From positions 1 through 59,877 of the forward strand of contig JNEU01001142.1 of the NCBI GenBank assembly GCA_000697475.1: a DNA stretch of 59,877 nucleotides. Reading direction: 5' to 3'. This document shows positions 12,831-24,560 of this stretch, piece after piece. The position numbers and the translations under genes are program-made. The notes beneath the pieces were generated by a model, which did not search any database, was not told the origin of the DNA, and saw only the letters and a program-made list of their open reading frames with translations. Within the stretch, counting starts at the first letter, position 1, and each line of letters begins with the position of its first letter. Origin of the DNA: Lichtheimia corymbifera B2541 (lineage: Eukaryota; Mucoromycota; Mucoromycetes; Mucorales; Lichtheimiaceae).

Positions 12831-13616
12831 ACGTGGACAGCAGATAGTCATTGTATAGAAACAGCTTGATTTTACGCGTAGTAACTTGTTCCAATACATA
12901 CGATTTGCCTATGGATATGGATATGGATATGGATATTGGTTTGGTGGATGGAATGGAAGGAATTGGATATATTAAACGCGTGGAAAAGGAGCCTTGTTTC
13001 TATGCATTCAATTATCGCTATACTATGGCCGCTACCATCATCATTCTACTGCATATTTTGGCACGCCATGGATATCAATCGACTCCAAGCATCAAGTGCC
13101 ACCTCGTGTGGGTGCCCTAAACTGAGGACCAGGACTGATAATGTTGTTTTTAGCATCAATCCCATAAGCATCTGGTTCAGATACAAGAACTTTATAGCTT
13201 TGCATTTAAAAACACGGGATGGATTGCTGTCATCTTACGAATCGGTTCACGAGACGATAGTATAAAGGGACTCAGCAAAGAAAGCTATAGCAGAAACCAT
13301 GGCTACACTTATGGTGAAGAAGCCGACCTATTGAAGGTTCACCAGAAAAAAAGGATACCATCAATAGCACCTTCGATTAAAATATGCTTGATCGTTTTAC
13401 AGTGATGAATTTGCGATGCATTATCTACAGCAGATCTTATATTGGCAGACCTAAAAGGATTGCATACAATGTCTATTGCATGTCGCAACACAGAATTATT
13501 TAAGGTGATGTGTGTATATTGGTATCGACATTCAATGTAGCAGTCGGGCAGCGGACACCTCTTTTGTAGCTGGAATCCATTCCGAAGCAGTCTCTCTCTT
13601 TTTGTTTCACAACTCA
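12831..13616. other. Intergenic, no gene recognised
   Basis: Apart from a short GATATG tandem repeat at about 12915-12940, I see no gene or clear repeat here. The end of the stretch must contain the promoter of the RNase H2 subunit C gene. Confidence 0.4.
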
Positions 13617-14120
13617 ATGGCAGCTGTACATCTCTTTCCATTCTCTGTGGCTCAGGATTGCTCAATCAACTCTCAAACATTCTTGCACGTATCCCCTGAG
13701 ACACGCGAAGAACATCGACACAAGACTTTGGACACCTTGCAAACCGTTGTACGAGGTCGTCGTTTGGTGGGTCTTGACGTCAAACTACCTGATACCGTAC
13801 AAGGCAAGTATGACCATACACTATCCATGACACGCCTACACGTGATCTGCTCACACACGTTTCTATGCAGGACACCTCTGGAAGGAAAGGGATGATGACG
13901 ATCAGCACGTGTGGGTCAAACAGAAAGCTTCAAAGATCGATCGATTCGTTTTATGGAAAAAGGATACTGCACCAAGCGACCAAGATCCACGTCTGAAATC
14001 AATAGAAAACTGGTTGAACGTTGCTGAATGTGTAAGGATAATATACGCTCCATCTCTCGCGTTGTCATGTGTCTAACACATCCCTTATGGTAGATTCATG
14101 AGCCGATACCCCTTGAATAG
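13617..14120 (+). CDS. RNASEH2C: Ribonuclease H2 subunit C
   Basis: Predicted structural subunit of the nuclear RNase H2 complex, which removes ribonucleotides and RNA from DNA. Exons 13617-13803, 13871-14031, 14094-14120 give 124 residues. The family landmarks are all present in order: an N-terminal strand VHLFPFSVAQDC, the conserved VRGRRLVGLDVKLP (human FRGRCLRG), then a KIDRFVLWKKDT block, and a C-terminal W...IHEPIP like human IHAQVP. Length fits the yeast and human proteins (110-164). The first intron starts with GC (GCAAGT) rather than GT; no in-frame GT donor would keep the downstream frame. It sits next to repeats and the small-protein cluster without obvious functional link. Confidence 0.88.
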
Positions 14121-14959
14121 GCAATAGTATAGTTGGCATTGCAAATAAAGTGTACTATCTACCCCGTAGCATGACTCCTATTACTCGTACATATATCCAA
14201 CTGGTCACTTTGATGGATTGAAAATGGGGATGATCACTAGACGAATGCTGTGGTATTTGAGGACCCACCTTTATGACACCAAACAAGAAGCCTTTCGAGA
14301 ACCGTTCATCCACAAGGTACCAATCATGTTTTGCATGCTGAGATGCCATATCTATGCAACTACAATTGCATAGCTTTTGCGTGCACATTTGATGCATCTA
14401 CACGACAAAATCAATGCGAAGGAAAAATATGTATAGAGTTCATCCTCGGCGAAACAGTTTTTTGGGGGCATATTGCTTTCGCCGTCATCTCTTTTCGCCA
14501 CATGTGTCATCGCCGGACATGATGCCTTTTCTTCCTTCAAATACCGTAATGCATGAATGTTTATAATGCAGGAGCTGACACGATCACATACAGGACCTCA
14601 CAACATCCTTCCCATCCTTCTACGATGGAAAGAAAGAATTCAACCTTGGCAATGTCAGTTGCTTTACGGTATGTATATGGCATGGCATTTTACGATAATG
14701 CTTGTGTATTCAAATGAATGACTGTTTTCATATATCTTTTATCCACGATGCATTTGTTGAATCATGATGAAAGCGCTTGTACCCGGGGAAGGCGTTTATG
14801 CACAGTCGGCATCTCAAATCGACACCACTTTTGGTTCCTGCTTTTGTATATCGTAGGGAGAGATGTAAACCTAGAGTGCGGCGAAGTGGTCTTTTTGGCG
14901 TATGGGTAATGGTAGAGCATCTATCCAAAGAGATAAGATTACCGAGGAAACAAGAAATC

Positions 14960-14967
14960 TATATAAA
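14960..14967 (+). promoter_or_regulatory. TATA box of small secreted protein 1
   Basis: TATATAAA lies 69 bases before the ATG at 15029. The same element sits 69-73 bases before the ATG in all four paralogs, which supports a functional core promoter. Confidence 0.6.
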
Positions 14968-15028
14968 TGGGTGAGGAAATGCTGTATTCATCCCTACACA
15001 ACAACAACACCTTTCTACTCTACTTCCA

Positions 15029-15271
15029 ATGAAGCTCACTGTACTCGTCATTGCCATTGCCACTGTCCTTGCCACAGCAAAGGCCAAACCCGAGAATCTC
15101 CGTCGAGCAGTCCCCTGTGAGGACATCAAGAGCAAACCAGACTGCCTCAAGGATCCCGGCTGTGTATGGGATGAGAGTAAGTTATATGATGAAGTGATTT
15201 CGGTTTCATTATATCTGATCATCTCTATGTATATAGTTTACGGAGTATGTGAATTGGACGACGACTGGTAG
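15029..15271 (+). CDS. Small secreted four-cysteine protein 1
   Basis: Two exons (15029-15176 and 15237-15271) encode 60 residues. The first 19 form a clear signal peptide (MKLTVLVIAIATVLATAKA). The mature part is about 40 residues with cysteines spaced C-x8-C-x5-C-x8-C, the third in the context CVWDE, and an acidic tail (ELDDDW). The intron is GT-AG, 60 bases, phase 1, and falls just after the third cysteine. This layout is shared with paralogs at 17121, 23740 and 24561. I do not know the family; a secreted peptide stabilised by two disulfides is inferred. It lies in duplication copy A. Confidence 0.75.
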   Translation: MKLTVLVIAIATVLATAKAKPENLRRAVPCEDIKSKPDCLKDPGCVWDESKLYDEVISVSLYLIISMYIVYGVCELDDDW

Positions 15272-15725
15272 AAGATTAAGTCAGAAAACCGTTTCCCTAC
15301 TCTTTTTTTTATTCATGAATACATCTGGGATCCTTTGAATACGATGATATAAGATTTTGGTTTGGGAGAAGATGAATGTCGTTATCAGAGAGGAGGCAAA
15401 TGTTGTGTAGAGAATGTGTGAGGTATAGTAAAGGTTATAGATACGAGGCGATGAGGTACCAGGTGGTCACAATTGTGTCACTGACCCCTGTATCATCATA
15501 ATCTAAAAGAGACATGCGGGGAAGGTTGAACCTCTTGAAAGCGGGCATCATGACATTGTCAGATGAAAACCGGAGTAACTATGTGCAAGGTCATCGTTGT
15601 ATCATCAACGGCATGGAGAAAGAGCTAATGCTGTAATATAGCATTCAACAAGTACTCTAATGATACGTGCCATATTCTCCTCTTCTTGCCACTACTAACG
15701 ATAGCATATAGAAACATGCTCAAAG

Positions 15726-16172
15726 TTTATGGACCTATTGCATGTTCAGCTGCCTGTACACCTTGTACAAAGCCATGTTCAAATTGCCATGCTTGAGCAA
15801 CATCATTATCTCCTTCATGGCAATTTTGATGGCACATTCATGGGCAAGTTGACCGGTAAAGTACTATACGGCTCCTTTCCTTAAAGAATCACAAGGCTAT
15901 TTCATAGCCTGCGTCAAAGCCTTCTTAATATCTCCAAGTATTGTCAATGATAGCTTGACGCTTTTCATTCATGGCCCAGTATTAAGCATGTTGATTATAG
16001 GCCTCTTGAAGCAGGTTATCTTTTTGAGCCTTAGCCTTGGATTCAGCATTCTGGCGTAGTTCAACAAAGCCGGCCATTTTGCGAGGTAGAATGCCATTCT
16101 TAAAGCAGTAAATAAAGCTCCCGTACCAGCCATCATCCGCTGTTTTATAAGTCCAATACTAATAACCAGCGC
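15726..16172 (-). pseudogene. 3' fragment of GH5 exo-beta-1,3-glucanase, broken
   Basis: Duplicate of the last 450 or so bases of the intact glucanase at 17820-19431, in the same orientation. It has no 5' part: homology stops at about 16172. Two glutamine codons of the intact gene are stop codons here (TAA at 15984-15982 and at 15927-15925). It therefore cannot encode an active enzyme, since both catalytic glutamates lie in the missing part. It marks one edge of the tandem duplication. Confidence 0.85.
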
Positions 16173-17047
16173 ATAGCACGCTTTGTATGCATATAAAGTA
16201 TACTTTCCGTACTGTGCATGGCTCCTATTATTCGTACATGTGTCCTAACTAGTGGCTTTGGTGAACTAAAGATGGGGTGGATACCAGCCGAATGCTGTGG
16301 TATTTAAGGAATCTCGTGTGCTGCGATCTTTATGGCACCAAACAAGAAGCCCTCCGAGAGCCATTTATCCACAAGGTACTGTGCCCATCATGGTTGCATG
16401 TTGACATGTAATATCTACGCCGCTATGACTGTAAAATATCTTTTGCGTGGTGAACATTGGATCTTCCTATATGACAAATTCAATGCGAAGGAAGAATATT
16501 GAGCTATGCATATACGTGGATATCTCATCTGGAAGGTCTCGTCGTCGGCTGAACAGCACTTTTTGGGCATTTTGTTTTCGCCATCATCTCTTCTTTCCAC
16601 ATGGGTGAACGCCAGACATGATACTTTTCCTTCCTTCAAATGCAGTAATGCATGGATGTTTATAATTCAGGAGCTTATAATCATGCAGGAGTTCAACGCG
16701 CTTTCTCCATCCTTCCACGATGTGTCATATTTCTTTGCGGTAAACGACGTACCAAGTTGTGATGATGTTTGTGGATGCAAATGAATGGCTGTTTTTTTAT
16801 AATTTCTTTTCTCCACGATGCATTTGTCGAATCACGGTGAAAACGGTTGTTCCTGAGGAAGGCGTTTATGCATATTCGGGGTCTCAAATCGACAGCTTTT
16901 TTTTGCTCTTGCCTTTGCATACATGTCAAAGAGATAGAGAGAGAGAGAGATGTATAAACCTGCGTGCGGCGACGTAGTCTCTTAGCGTAATGGGTGGTGG
17001 TAGAACATCCTTCCAAAGAGATAAGGTTACCGAGGAAGCAAGAAATC

Positions 17048-17054
17048 TATATAA
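17048..17054 (+). promoter_or_regulatory. TATA box of small secreted protein 2
   Basis: TATATAA lies 73 bases before the ATG at 17121, in a block (GAAATCTATATAA to CATCCCTACACAACAA) conserved with copy A. Confidence 0.55.
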
Positions 17055-17120
17055 TGAGTGAAAAAAGAATGCTGATATTCATCCCTACACAACAATAACA
17101 CCGTCCCATACTACTTTGAA

Positions 17121-17368
17121 ATGAAGCTCGCTGTACTCATCTTTGCTATTGCCACTGTCCTTGCCACAGCAAAGCCCGACCTGTCGGATTTCAGATTATT
17201 AGAAAGCCGCTGTCGTGGTCACATCACACAAGCAGAATGCAAGAACGACAACATTTGTTGGTGGGACGACATGGGTAAGTTATATATGAAGTGATTTTGT
17301 TTCCACTATATCTCATCATCTCTACGTATATAGATTCCACGGGCGGATGTAGGGTGGGCTACTATTAA
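17121..17368 (+). CDS. Small secreted four-cysteine protein 2
   Basis: Exons 17121-17274 and 17334-17368 encode 62 residues. The signal peptide is nearly that of paralog 1 (MKLAVLIFAIATVLATAKP). The mature part has cysteines spaced C-x8-C-x5-C-x10-C with the third in CWWDD. The phase-1 intron (59 bases) and the 35-base last exon match the other paralogs. Despite only modest identity to paralog 1 outside the signal peptide, cysteines, the W-D after the third cysteine and gene structure are kept, which suggests selection on the fold. Confidence 0.75.
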
Positions 17369-17819
17369 AGGATTAAGTCAGAAAACCATTTCCCTCATCC
17401 TTTTTTTGTTCATACGGATCCTTTGAATACGATGATATAAAAATCCTGGTTTGGGATAATGTGGATATAGTTACCAGAGAGGGACACATGATGCGTCCGA
17501 GTAGAATAAGTTAAATAGAATGTGTGAGGCGCTGTGAAGGGTGCTAGGTTCAAGGTAATGAGGTACCAGGTGGACCCAGTTGTATCACTGGCCCTGTATC
17601 ATCACAATTAACCTTGACAAAGAGACATGCGGAGGAATGTTGAACCACTTGAAAGCGGGCATCACGACGCTCTCGAGTGAAAACAGCATGCAGCTAATGC
17701 TGTAATTTTATCAATCGACAAATACTCTGATAACACCTGCCATCATTTTCCTCTTTTTGCCAATACCAATGATAGCATCATATTCAAGCATACCTATTAT
17801 AATCGAATGTTTCAAAGGT

Positions 17820-19431
17820 TTATTGAGCTATTGCATGTTCAGCTGCCTGTACACCTTGTACAAAGCCATGTTCAAATTGCCATGCTTGAGCAACACCATT
17901 ATCTCCTTCATGGCTATTTTGGATAGCGTATTCATGGGCAAGTTGACCAGTGAATCCAATACGGCTCCTTTCCTTAAAGAATCGCAAAGCTATTTCATAC
18001 CCTGCATCGAAGCCTTTTTGAAATCTCCAAGTGTTGTCAATGATAGCTTGATTCTTTCCATTGGCCCAGTATTGAGCATGTTGATTATAGGCCCCTTGAA
18101 GCAAGTTATCTTTTTGAGCCTTAGCCTTGGATTCAGCATCCTGTTGTAGTTCAACAAAGCCACCCATGTTGCGAGGTAGGATGCCATTCTTAAAGCAGTA
18201 AATAAAGCTCCAGTACCAACCATCATCCGCTGTTTTATAAGTCCAATAATAATGGCCAGCGCATGTGGCATCCCACACCGATAATTCCGCCTGCCCAAAA
18301 TCACGCATGACTTGACCATCGTGTTGCCCCTGAGGAATCGACTTGTTATTGAGTACCACCGACCATTCGCCAACCACCATATTGCCACGAATACGCCGGC
18401 TATTGTCACCTAATTTTTGTTTAAGTCCTGTCGTCAAGTGCTTTGTGTGCTGTTCAGCTGTTTTAGCATGATCGGCTGGCATATGGCAAAAATATTGATG
18501 CGTGTCGAGTACGCAAAAGTCGATCTGATTCTGATGTCCTGCTATCCACTCGCTGTACTTGTTTACATTCCATGCGTCTCCGATATAAATGGGTAGCCTT
18601 ATATCACCCGTTGCTTGGCGAATCGCTTTTGCAGCATCAGTGTAAAAGCTACCCAGTGATGAATCATCCTTTGGTTCATTAAGTATCTCAAGACCAATCA
18701 CGTTATTGACCGGTGCTAATGTCTTGGCCAAACGTGTTAACACCTTGATTGCAATGGATGCATTATGCGAGGCAAATTTAAACAATTGCGCCTGCCCAGA
18801 TGATACACCACAATGGCTGTCGCAATTTTGTGCACCTATTATAAGCAGCATGATGAGATGAGGTATACGACAAACAATCACACAATGTTGCAACCTTACC
18901 TGGTGCAGCATGCAAGTCAATAAGGACACCAATTTGATATTTCGATGCATTGGCAATGAGCTGCAATAGGTAATTCCATGCTGCATCGTATACGCCTTGA
19001 TATTTCTTAAACGGGCCCACCATATCCTCATGGTCTGCTGCTACCCAATAGCCGATGGGCACACGCACTGAGTTGATACCAGCGGATGCCAGAAACTCAA
19101 AGTCCTTCTCGGTCACAAACGTCTTCCAATGGTCCTCTAACGCACCTCGAGCTGATTCACGGCTTTGACAAGCATCAAGATAATCGCTTTCGGATTCCCA
19201 ATCATGTTGCAATCCGCATGATTTTAATTGTGCTGGTGCAAGCCATCCTTCCAAACAAAATAACGAGCCTAAATTCACTCCTACTTGCTTTCGATGGCGA
19301 TACATCTCGGCAGTGACAGCATCGTAAGGCGGAAATTGGGGTGCTGGTGGAATGTTTTGAGATTTTGGTAATGGGGGTGGTTGTCCCAAGTGCTCCACCT
19401 TTTTGAATAACGACTTGACTTTTTCAGCCAT
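17820..19431 (-). CDS. GH5 exo-beta-1,3-glucanase-like protein
   Basis: Glycoside hydrolase family 5, predicted to release glucose from beta-1,3-glucan. Exons 19431-18900 and 18835-17820 give 515 residues. Visible GH5 signs: GVNLGSLFCLEGW at the start of the barrel, SVRVPIGYW, VLIDLHAAPG, the acid/base glutamate in LEILNEPKD, DTHQYF, and the nucleophile glutamate in GNMVVGEWS. About 100 residues at the C terminus (Gln/Ala-rich, FEHGFVQGVQAAEHA) lie beyond the usual barrel. The chosen ATG gives no signal peptide; an ATG at 19602 in the same frame would add a hydrophobic stretch (SFYRLVFVFLYSLTYILIH), so a membrane-anchored form is possible. Its 3' end was duplicated to 15726-16172. Confidence 0.88.
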
Positions 19432-19663
19432 TGTGCTACGTACTACTACTACTTGCTGTGGTTGACCACCAAAGTGATATGGCTGCGTATGTATAAGAAT
19501 GTATGTAAGAGAGTACAAGAAAACAAAAACCAAGCGATAGAAAGATAATAATGCACCGCGTGTTTTAGGCACCCAAAGCAAACATTGTTCCGGAACATAC
19601 AAAAGTCAATCTACTTTTAAGTATTGCATTTATATCGTCATACCACAAAAGGATCCCAAGAGT

Positions 19664-21246
19664 ATGACATTGACAGCTCATTTTGACATCCATGGATCCG
19701 CAGAATGTAATTACCATGTACGGCTGAAAATAGGCTCCATTTGGGTAGGTGTACTGCCATTATTATTGCATCTTGTTGATTTACCCATCCCAAACCATCA
19801 TGCTCATGCGATGATTTTTCTCTTTTAGGCAAACCTTGTTTTAGATACAGGATCTTCCAATACAGCTGTCATTTCCAATGCATGTACCGATGCCAATTGC
19901 ACGATGATACACAGCCCTTCGCTCCCTATGCATAACACAACCATGACCAACCCTGTGAATGCAAGTTATGAAAATGCTAAAACACGATCGTCTTGGGAAG
20001 GATATGCTACTGGCCAATTAATCCGGCTTCAAGATAAACAGCACCGTGTCTTTGCACGTGTGGATGCAATCACTCATAATGACCAATACCTTACAAGCCA
20101 ATGCCCGCAAAATCATGGTCATTGGGGTCTTGCCTATCCAGCATTACAAACACGTCCAAATGATGTGTATTTCAATCAAGACTATCAGCGCACCCCATCC
20201 CTTCAAACTTTGTTTGATGCCATGCGTCAGCAGCTTAATATTCCCAATGCCTTTTCATACCAGCTTTGTCCAAAACATAGAGTCGATGTCAGTGCAGCCA
20301 AAGGTCTACAAAGCGTTTCCAAGCAACAAAGGCACGAAGGTAAATCCATATGCCAAAATCGAGTTGGGCACTTTTGGCTGGGTGGATACAATGCCGAGGC
20401 GATGAATAAACAGGTGACCTGGGTGCCCCTGATATCCAACCAATACCATTATGAGCTACATGTTGATCAATTCTTGGTCAATGGCAAGCGGGTACCTATG
20501 CATGACATTAATCATCCGAGGACCATTATTGATACCGGGACTAAAGATATTGTGTTGAGCAAACAGGTAACACAATATCCCGCCTAATAATACCAACACA
20601 TACACATGCTGATGATGACCCGTGTCTGCGAATATAGAATCTCCAGAACTTGTTATTTTCATTCAAGGAATCTGGACTGGTGTGGTTTGACCCTGCTTTT
20701 GTGTCTTCAGAATATGAGCAAGCATTTTGGTTCAATCGTACTCGGCTTACACTTCCCAGCAAAGCTGTCAAGCTCAATGACGGTAGCAATGTTGCCATCT
20801 CTTTGAGCGGGCAAAAAATCGACCTTCATATTGAGAACCTGCTTGACGTCGTCCTTATTGACCATGATGACGAGACGCAACCATGGATCAATATTAGCTT
20901 GACAGGCTTGTCATCCCATAATGACGACAACCAAGTTGCAGGGACCATACTTGGCAATACATTCATGCGTGGCAAAACCACAATATGGGACCGTGATCAA
21001 GGGCTTATTGGGTTTACCAGCAGTGGATATGATGATGATACATGCTGTCAACCAGGATCTGCCACTGATATCAAGGCACTTTTGACTGCTGTATCGACAG
21101 CAGAGCAAGGCAAACATGAAGGTCATTCTCATATACAGCCATTGTTCGTCATTCTCATTGCTTGTGCTACACTTGGTGCCACTACACACATTGCATTGTT
21201 TGTGTTACAATATTGCTTATCTCAGCAAAAGCGATCAACAGCCTAA
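19664..21246 (+). CDS. Pepsin-type aspartyl protease with C-terminal membrane segment
   Basis: Family A1 aspartic protease, predicted surface-anchored. Exons 19664-19744, 19829-20566 and 20638-21246 give about 475 residues. The two catalytic motifs are clear: NLVLDTGSSNTAV early and IIDTGTKDIVLS near residue 262. A hydrophobic segment near the C terminus (LFVILIACATLGATTHIALF) followed by a short basic tail suggests a type I membrane protein, like yapsin-type enzymes. The N terminus is odd: the first exon starts right at the mature beta-strand (YHVRLKIGS) with no signal peptide or propeptide. Either an upstream exon was missed in the 232 bases shared with the divergent glucanase gene, or the gene is truncated. 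Confidence 0.82.
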
Positions 21247-21343
21247 TCCTTCATTACCCTTTTTGCATCTTGACCCGTCCGTTTGCATCATGGTTACTTA
21301 ACAGACCTTATTTTGTTATAACTCTTTTTATTATGTACTAAAG

Positions 21344-23128
21344 CTAAAATACACTTCCTAAACTTTCAAACCAGCTTACAATACTTGAATCCGCTTGAAC
21401 ACACTGCTTGAATTCATCTAGGCTAATGTAACCTTCCCTCTTGACATTGATGCTTTTGAACGTCTTGTCAACCATTTCATTGATGGCATCCTGGGACATT
21501 GTTTCCATGATCGGGAACTTTTCCTCCCATGTCTTTTTGGGTGCTGGCTGTTGTTGGTGTTGTACTGGATGACCGCTATTGATGGATATTTGCCGTTGTT
21601 TGTTTTTTAGATGTGATCCATCCACTGTTGGTGATCCATCGCCATGAGCATATTGATGCTCAAAGTGAGCTTCTTTGTGAGGATATCGACGTCGATGCCT
21701 GGATGCTGAAGAATGACCACCGCCTTGTTCATTGGTATTTTCATTTTCATCTTCACTGTTGCTATTGCTATGTTGTTGCGAAGAAGACGATGACGGTATT
21801 CCAATATTGAAAGCTGCGCTGACAGGTTGTGAAGCCGAGAACTCGAAATTGTCCATCATTTCATCTTCCATAGCACTCACAACGTCCCGTACAAGCTCCA
21901 TGGAAAGATAAAAGTATGACTTGAACATGCGATAAAGCTCATCACGTGATATATAACCGTCATTGTCCAGATCATAGCCCCTGAATGCATCTATACGTCC
22001 ATTAGATAATGCACTCAATAGTAGACTCGTGTACTCACATTCGATTTTCTCATCCAGATTGCCTTTGGACAACACGCTTAATCCGCAAACAAGCTCCTTG
22101 AAACAAATAATCCCATCTCGATCTTGGTCAAAGAAAGCAAAGATACGCTCCGTAATCAAGTTCTTCTCCAATCCCAATGGCCCAAGGCATTGTTCGAATG
22201 TTTCATTGTCAATGCCACCTTTATCACCCTTGGTCACCGTGGCAAGCGACTTGAATTGTTCATATAAAGCCTCCAGCTCGAGCTGATCAACTAATATCAT
22301 CAAATAATGAGTACAGAGTCGTGCATATAGAGAGCGTAGAAGGGATACTTACAATGGGATATCTCTTGTAATTCTCGAATCACCTCTGGTTTCAATATCC
22401 ATCGACTATTTTCATCATTGCCAGGATAAAACGCAGGAAGAAGAGCACTTCGTGGATTGGCCAAAGGTGGAATGGGTATTCTGATTTTCAAAAAGACGTG
22501 GGTGGTCAAATGGCAATTGGCACTCTCGCATAACTCGCAAAGATCAAAGTCCACACAATTGGCGCACTTGTATCGTATTCCTCGAATGGGTGTCACTCGG
22601 CATTTGTTACAGGTGATCCCTCCTGCAAAACAGGCATGAATAACATGTCCATGAATAGATAGCCTCTTTTCACACACTTACGATGGATATATCCCTCTAA
22701 TGGTAAATGTGAATATATGAGTCATCAGGCCGTACTCTTTTTTGAATCATCCTTATCATACCTTTCCGTGCTTGGTTTTCAGAGATGGTATAAACGAGGT
22801 TGAGCAGATTCTTGCTATCGTCGTCACTCCAGTTCAAGTCGTCTTCAGCATCTGATAGGATTTGAAGTGGGGATACACCTTGTTCGCCACCGCCTTCTCG
22901 TCGTTGTTGTTGTTGTCCTGAACGCGATCGTCGCCTCCTCACATTACGAGAACGCCGTAACCGTGTTGATCGTCTTGGTTCCGATGCACCATTGGCGAGA
23001 TCGTTGGATAGAGATCGACCCGATTGAGATCTTGAAAAGAGATAAATAGCAGCAGAGATAGCAAGAATGCCGGTGACAACACCAGACGCTACAAAGGCTG
23101 TTGCTGGAACCCGAGAGGTTGGTGGCAT
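21344..23128 (-). CDS. Membrane-anchored ZZ zinc-finger / EF-hand protein
   Basis: Exons 23128-22762, 22696-22682 (15 bases), 22622-22353, 22290-22039 and 21990-21344 give 516 residues. In order: a membrane segment near residues 8-30 (ASGVVTGILAISAAIYLF), a basic Arg/Ser stretch, a ZZ-type zinc finger (HRGITCNKC, then YKCANC, CELCESANCH) from about residue 126, and calcium-binding EF-hands (FDQDRDGIICFKE near 272 and YDLDNDGYISRDEL near 310). A weaker EF-hand near the C terminus (VKREGYISLDEF) lacks some ligands. The intron at 22038-21991 is 48 bases, so it can be read through without a stop, but removing it restores the canonical EF-hand spacing. A calcium sensor tethered to a membrane is inferred; partner unknown. 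Confidence 0.85.
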
Positions 23129-23667
23129 AACGAGAGAAAGTGCATGGAATTCCACAAGAGACAACCCGGAATTTGGATTGGCGACAAGCCGCCATTAGGT
23201 GTAGTTTACAACTAGTGCCCATCATATAAAAGTATCCATGAGCATTTGATGCCATAACTACCATCGTATTAATAAACATCAGCTGTTTGTTAACATTCAT
23301 CTTAAACACCCATGCACTCATCGCTCTGGTCATTGAACGTGGACCAGGATATATACTTTATTAATAAAGTCGGGCACAACTTCATCATCATTGACCGCTG
23401 AGCGTGCTATTTGTCATGAAGAGACGTTGAACCTGGCGGTGGTTTGCAGAAGGTCTAAGCTGCCGGCTAAATCAACCTCTTATCATATAGGTATGGCTAG
23501 ATATGACACAACTATGCATCTTCACGTCCTTACAACACCACCCCTTGCATCGTTTGTGGCGGACATGCACCAATAAATGTGTCTGTATCTTTACGATATA
23601 CTGATCCAATTTCTATATTTGACTACACGGGGTCAAGTTATGGTTGGTGGTGGAAGCAGTAGAAGCA

Positions 23668-23674
23668 TATATAA
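23668..23674 (+). promoter_or_regulatory. TATA box of small secreted protein 3
   Basis: TATATAA lies 72 bases before the ATG at 23740, inside a GCAGTAGAAGCATATATAA block shared with paralog 4. Confidence 0.55.
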
Positions 23675-23739
23675 CTAGCCACCGTTGATATTCTTCTTCA
23701 AGACACAACAATACATACCATCCCACTACTACAATCCCT

Positions 23740-23995
23740 ATGAAGTTCGCTGTGCTAGCCCTTGCCGTTGCCACCATCCTTGGAACAGCCAGTGCAGCTG
23801 GTGGAAACCCGTCAAAACACCTTGCCCCAGAACAAAAATGTGAGGATTTCAACGAACCTCTTGACTGCGAACAGTATGCAGAGTGTTATTTTGACAACAG
23901 TAAGTTTTATTATGTATCGTCCTGTTGTTTCGTTGTCATGATATTTGATCTTATCTTTAGCAACCTTTGGATGTTTGGCTGAAGCCGATCAATAG
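23740..23995 (+). CDS. Small secreted four-cysteine protein 3
   Basis: Exons 23740-23899 and 23961-23995 encode 64 residues: signal peptide MKFAVLALAVATILGTASA, a short linker ending KHLAPEQK, then C-x8-C-x5-C-x8-C with the third cysteine in CYFDN. The phase-1 intron of 61 bases and the 35-base second exon are as in the other three genes. Closest relative is the neighbour at 24561, with which it shares the linker (KHL) and promoter. Confidence 0.75.
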
Positions 23996-24491
23996 CCTAG
24001 AAAAGCAGAAATCGGATATATGTCATATTCTATTAAACCTCTTCTCATAGATCAGGATAGGAAAACTGCTTTCTATAATATCCTTCATATTGATAAAGTC
24101 GAACACAACTTTTTCATCATTGGTCGCTGAGCGTGCTATTTGGCATGAAACGACGTTGAACGTGGCCGTGGTTTGTAGAAGATCCCAACCGTCAGCTAAA
24201 TCAGCCTTTTACAACCCCCCTTTTTTCGTAATCATCTTTCAGTAACCACCACCACCACCACTAAGTACTAATGGCTCTTGATTTCTGCAGTTTATAAATT
24301 TACTATGTAGATATGGCTTGATATGATACAAGTATGCATCTTCCCATCCTTACAACACAACCCCCGTGCATCGTTTGTGGCGGACATGAACCAATAAACG
24401 TGTCTGTATCTTTACAATATGCTGGTCCAATTTCTATCTTTGATTACATGGATAGGAACGAGTTATCAAGCTGGCGGAAGCAGTAGAAGCA

Positions 24492-24499
24492 TATATAAA
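24492..24499 (+). promoter_or_regulatory. TATA box of small secreted protein 4
   Basis: TATATAAA lies 69 bases before the ATG at 24561. Confidence 0.55.
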
Positions 24500-24560
24500 T
24501 AACCACAGTTGACACTCTTCGTCAAGGCACAAGGATACCATCCCCACTACTATAATCTCA

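Larger units (their letters stand above)
14147..16172. repeat. Tandem duplication, copy A (upstream region + small secreted protein + glucanase 3' fragment)
   Basis: About 2.05 kb that aligns in order with 16195-18262: upstream spacer, TATA box, small secreted protein gene, spacer, and the last 450 bases of the GH5 glucanase. Shared stretches include GAATGCTGTGGTATTT, CACCAAACAAGAAGCC and CATCCCTACACAACAA. The copies have diverged by substitutions and small indels. The spacers 14147-15028 and 15272-15725 hold no other gene that I can support. Confidence 0.85.
16195..18262. repeat. Tandem duplication, copy B
   Basis: Second copy of the unit described at 14147-16172. It carries small secreted protein 2 and runs into the intact glucanase gene, so it is probably the parental arrangement. 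The non-genic parts (16195-17120 and 17369-17819) hold no further gene that I can support. Confidence 0.85.
23355..24050. repeat. Tandem duplication unit C (promoter + small secreted protein 3)
   Basis: Aligns with about 24083-24890. Shared blocks include GCTGAGCGTGCTATTT, TCGTTTGTGGCGGACATG, CAATTTCTAT and the promoter/5' UTR. The spacer between the start of the ZZ gene (23128) and here holds no gene. Confidence 0.8.

Noticed and set aside
14155..14540. Minus-strand ORFs upstream of small secreted protein 1, partly similar to one at 16415-16639
   Set aside because: The similarity is explained by the DNA duplication. The frames differ by indels and hit stops in different places, so no protein is conserved.
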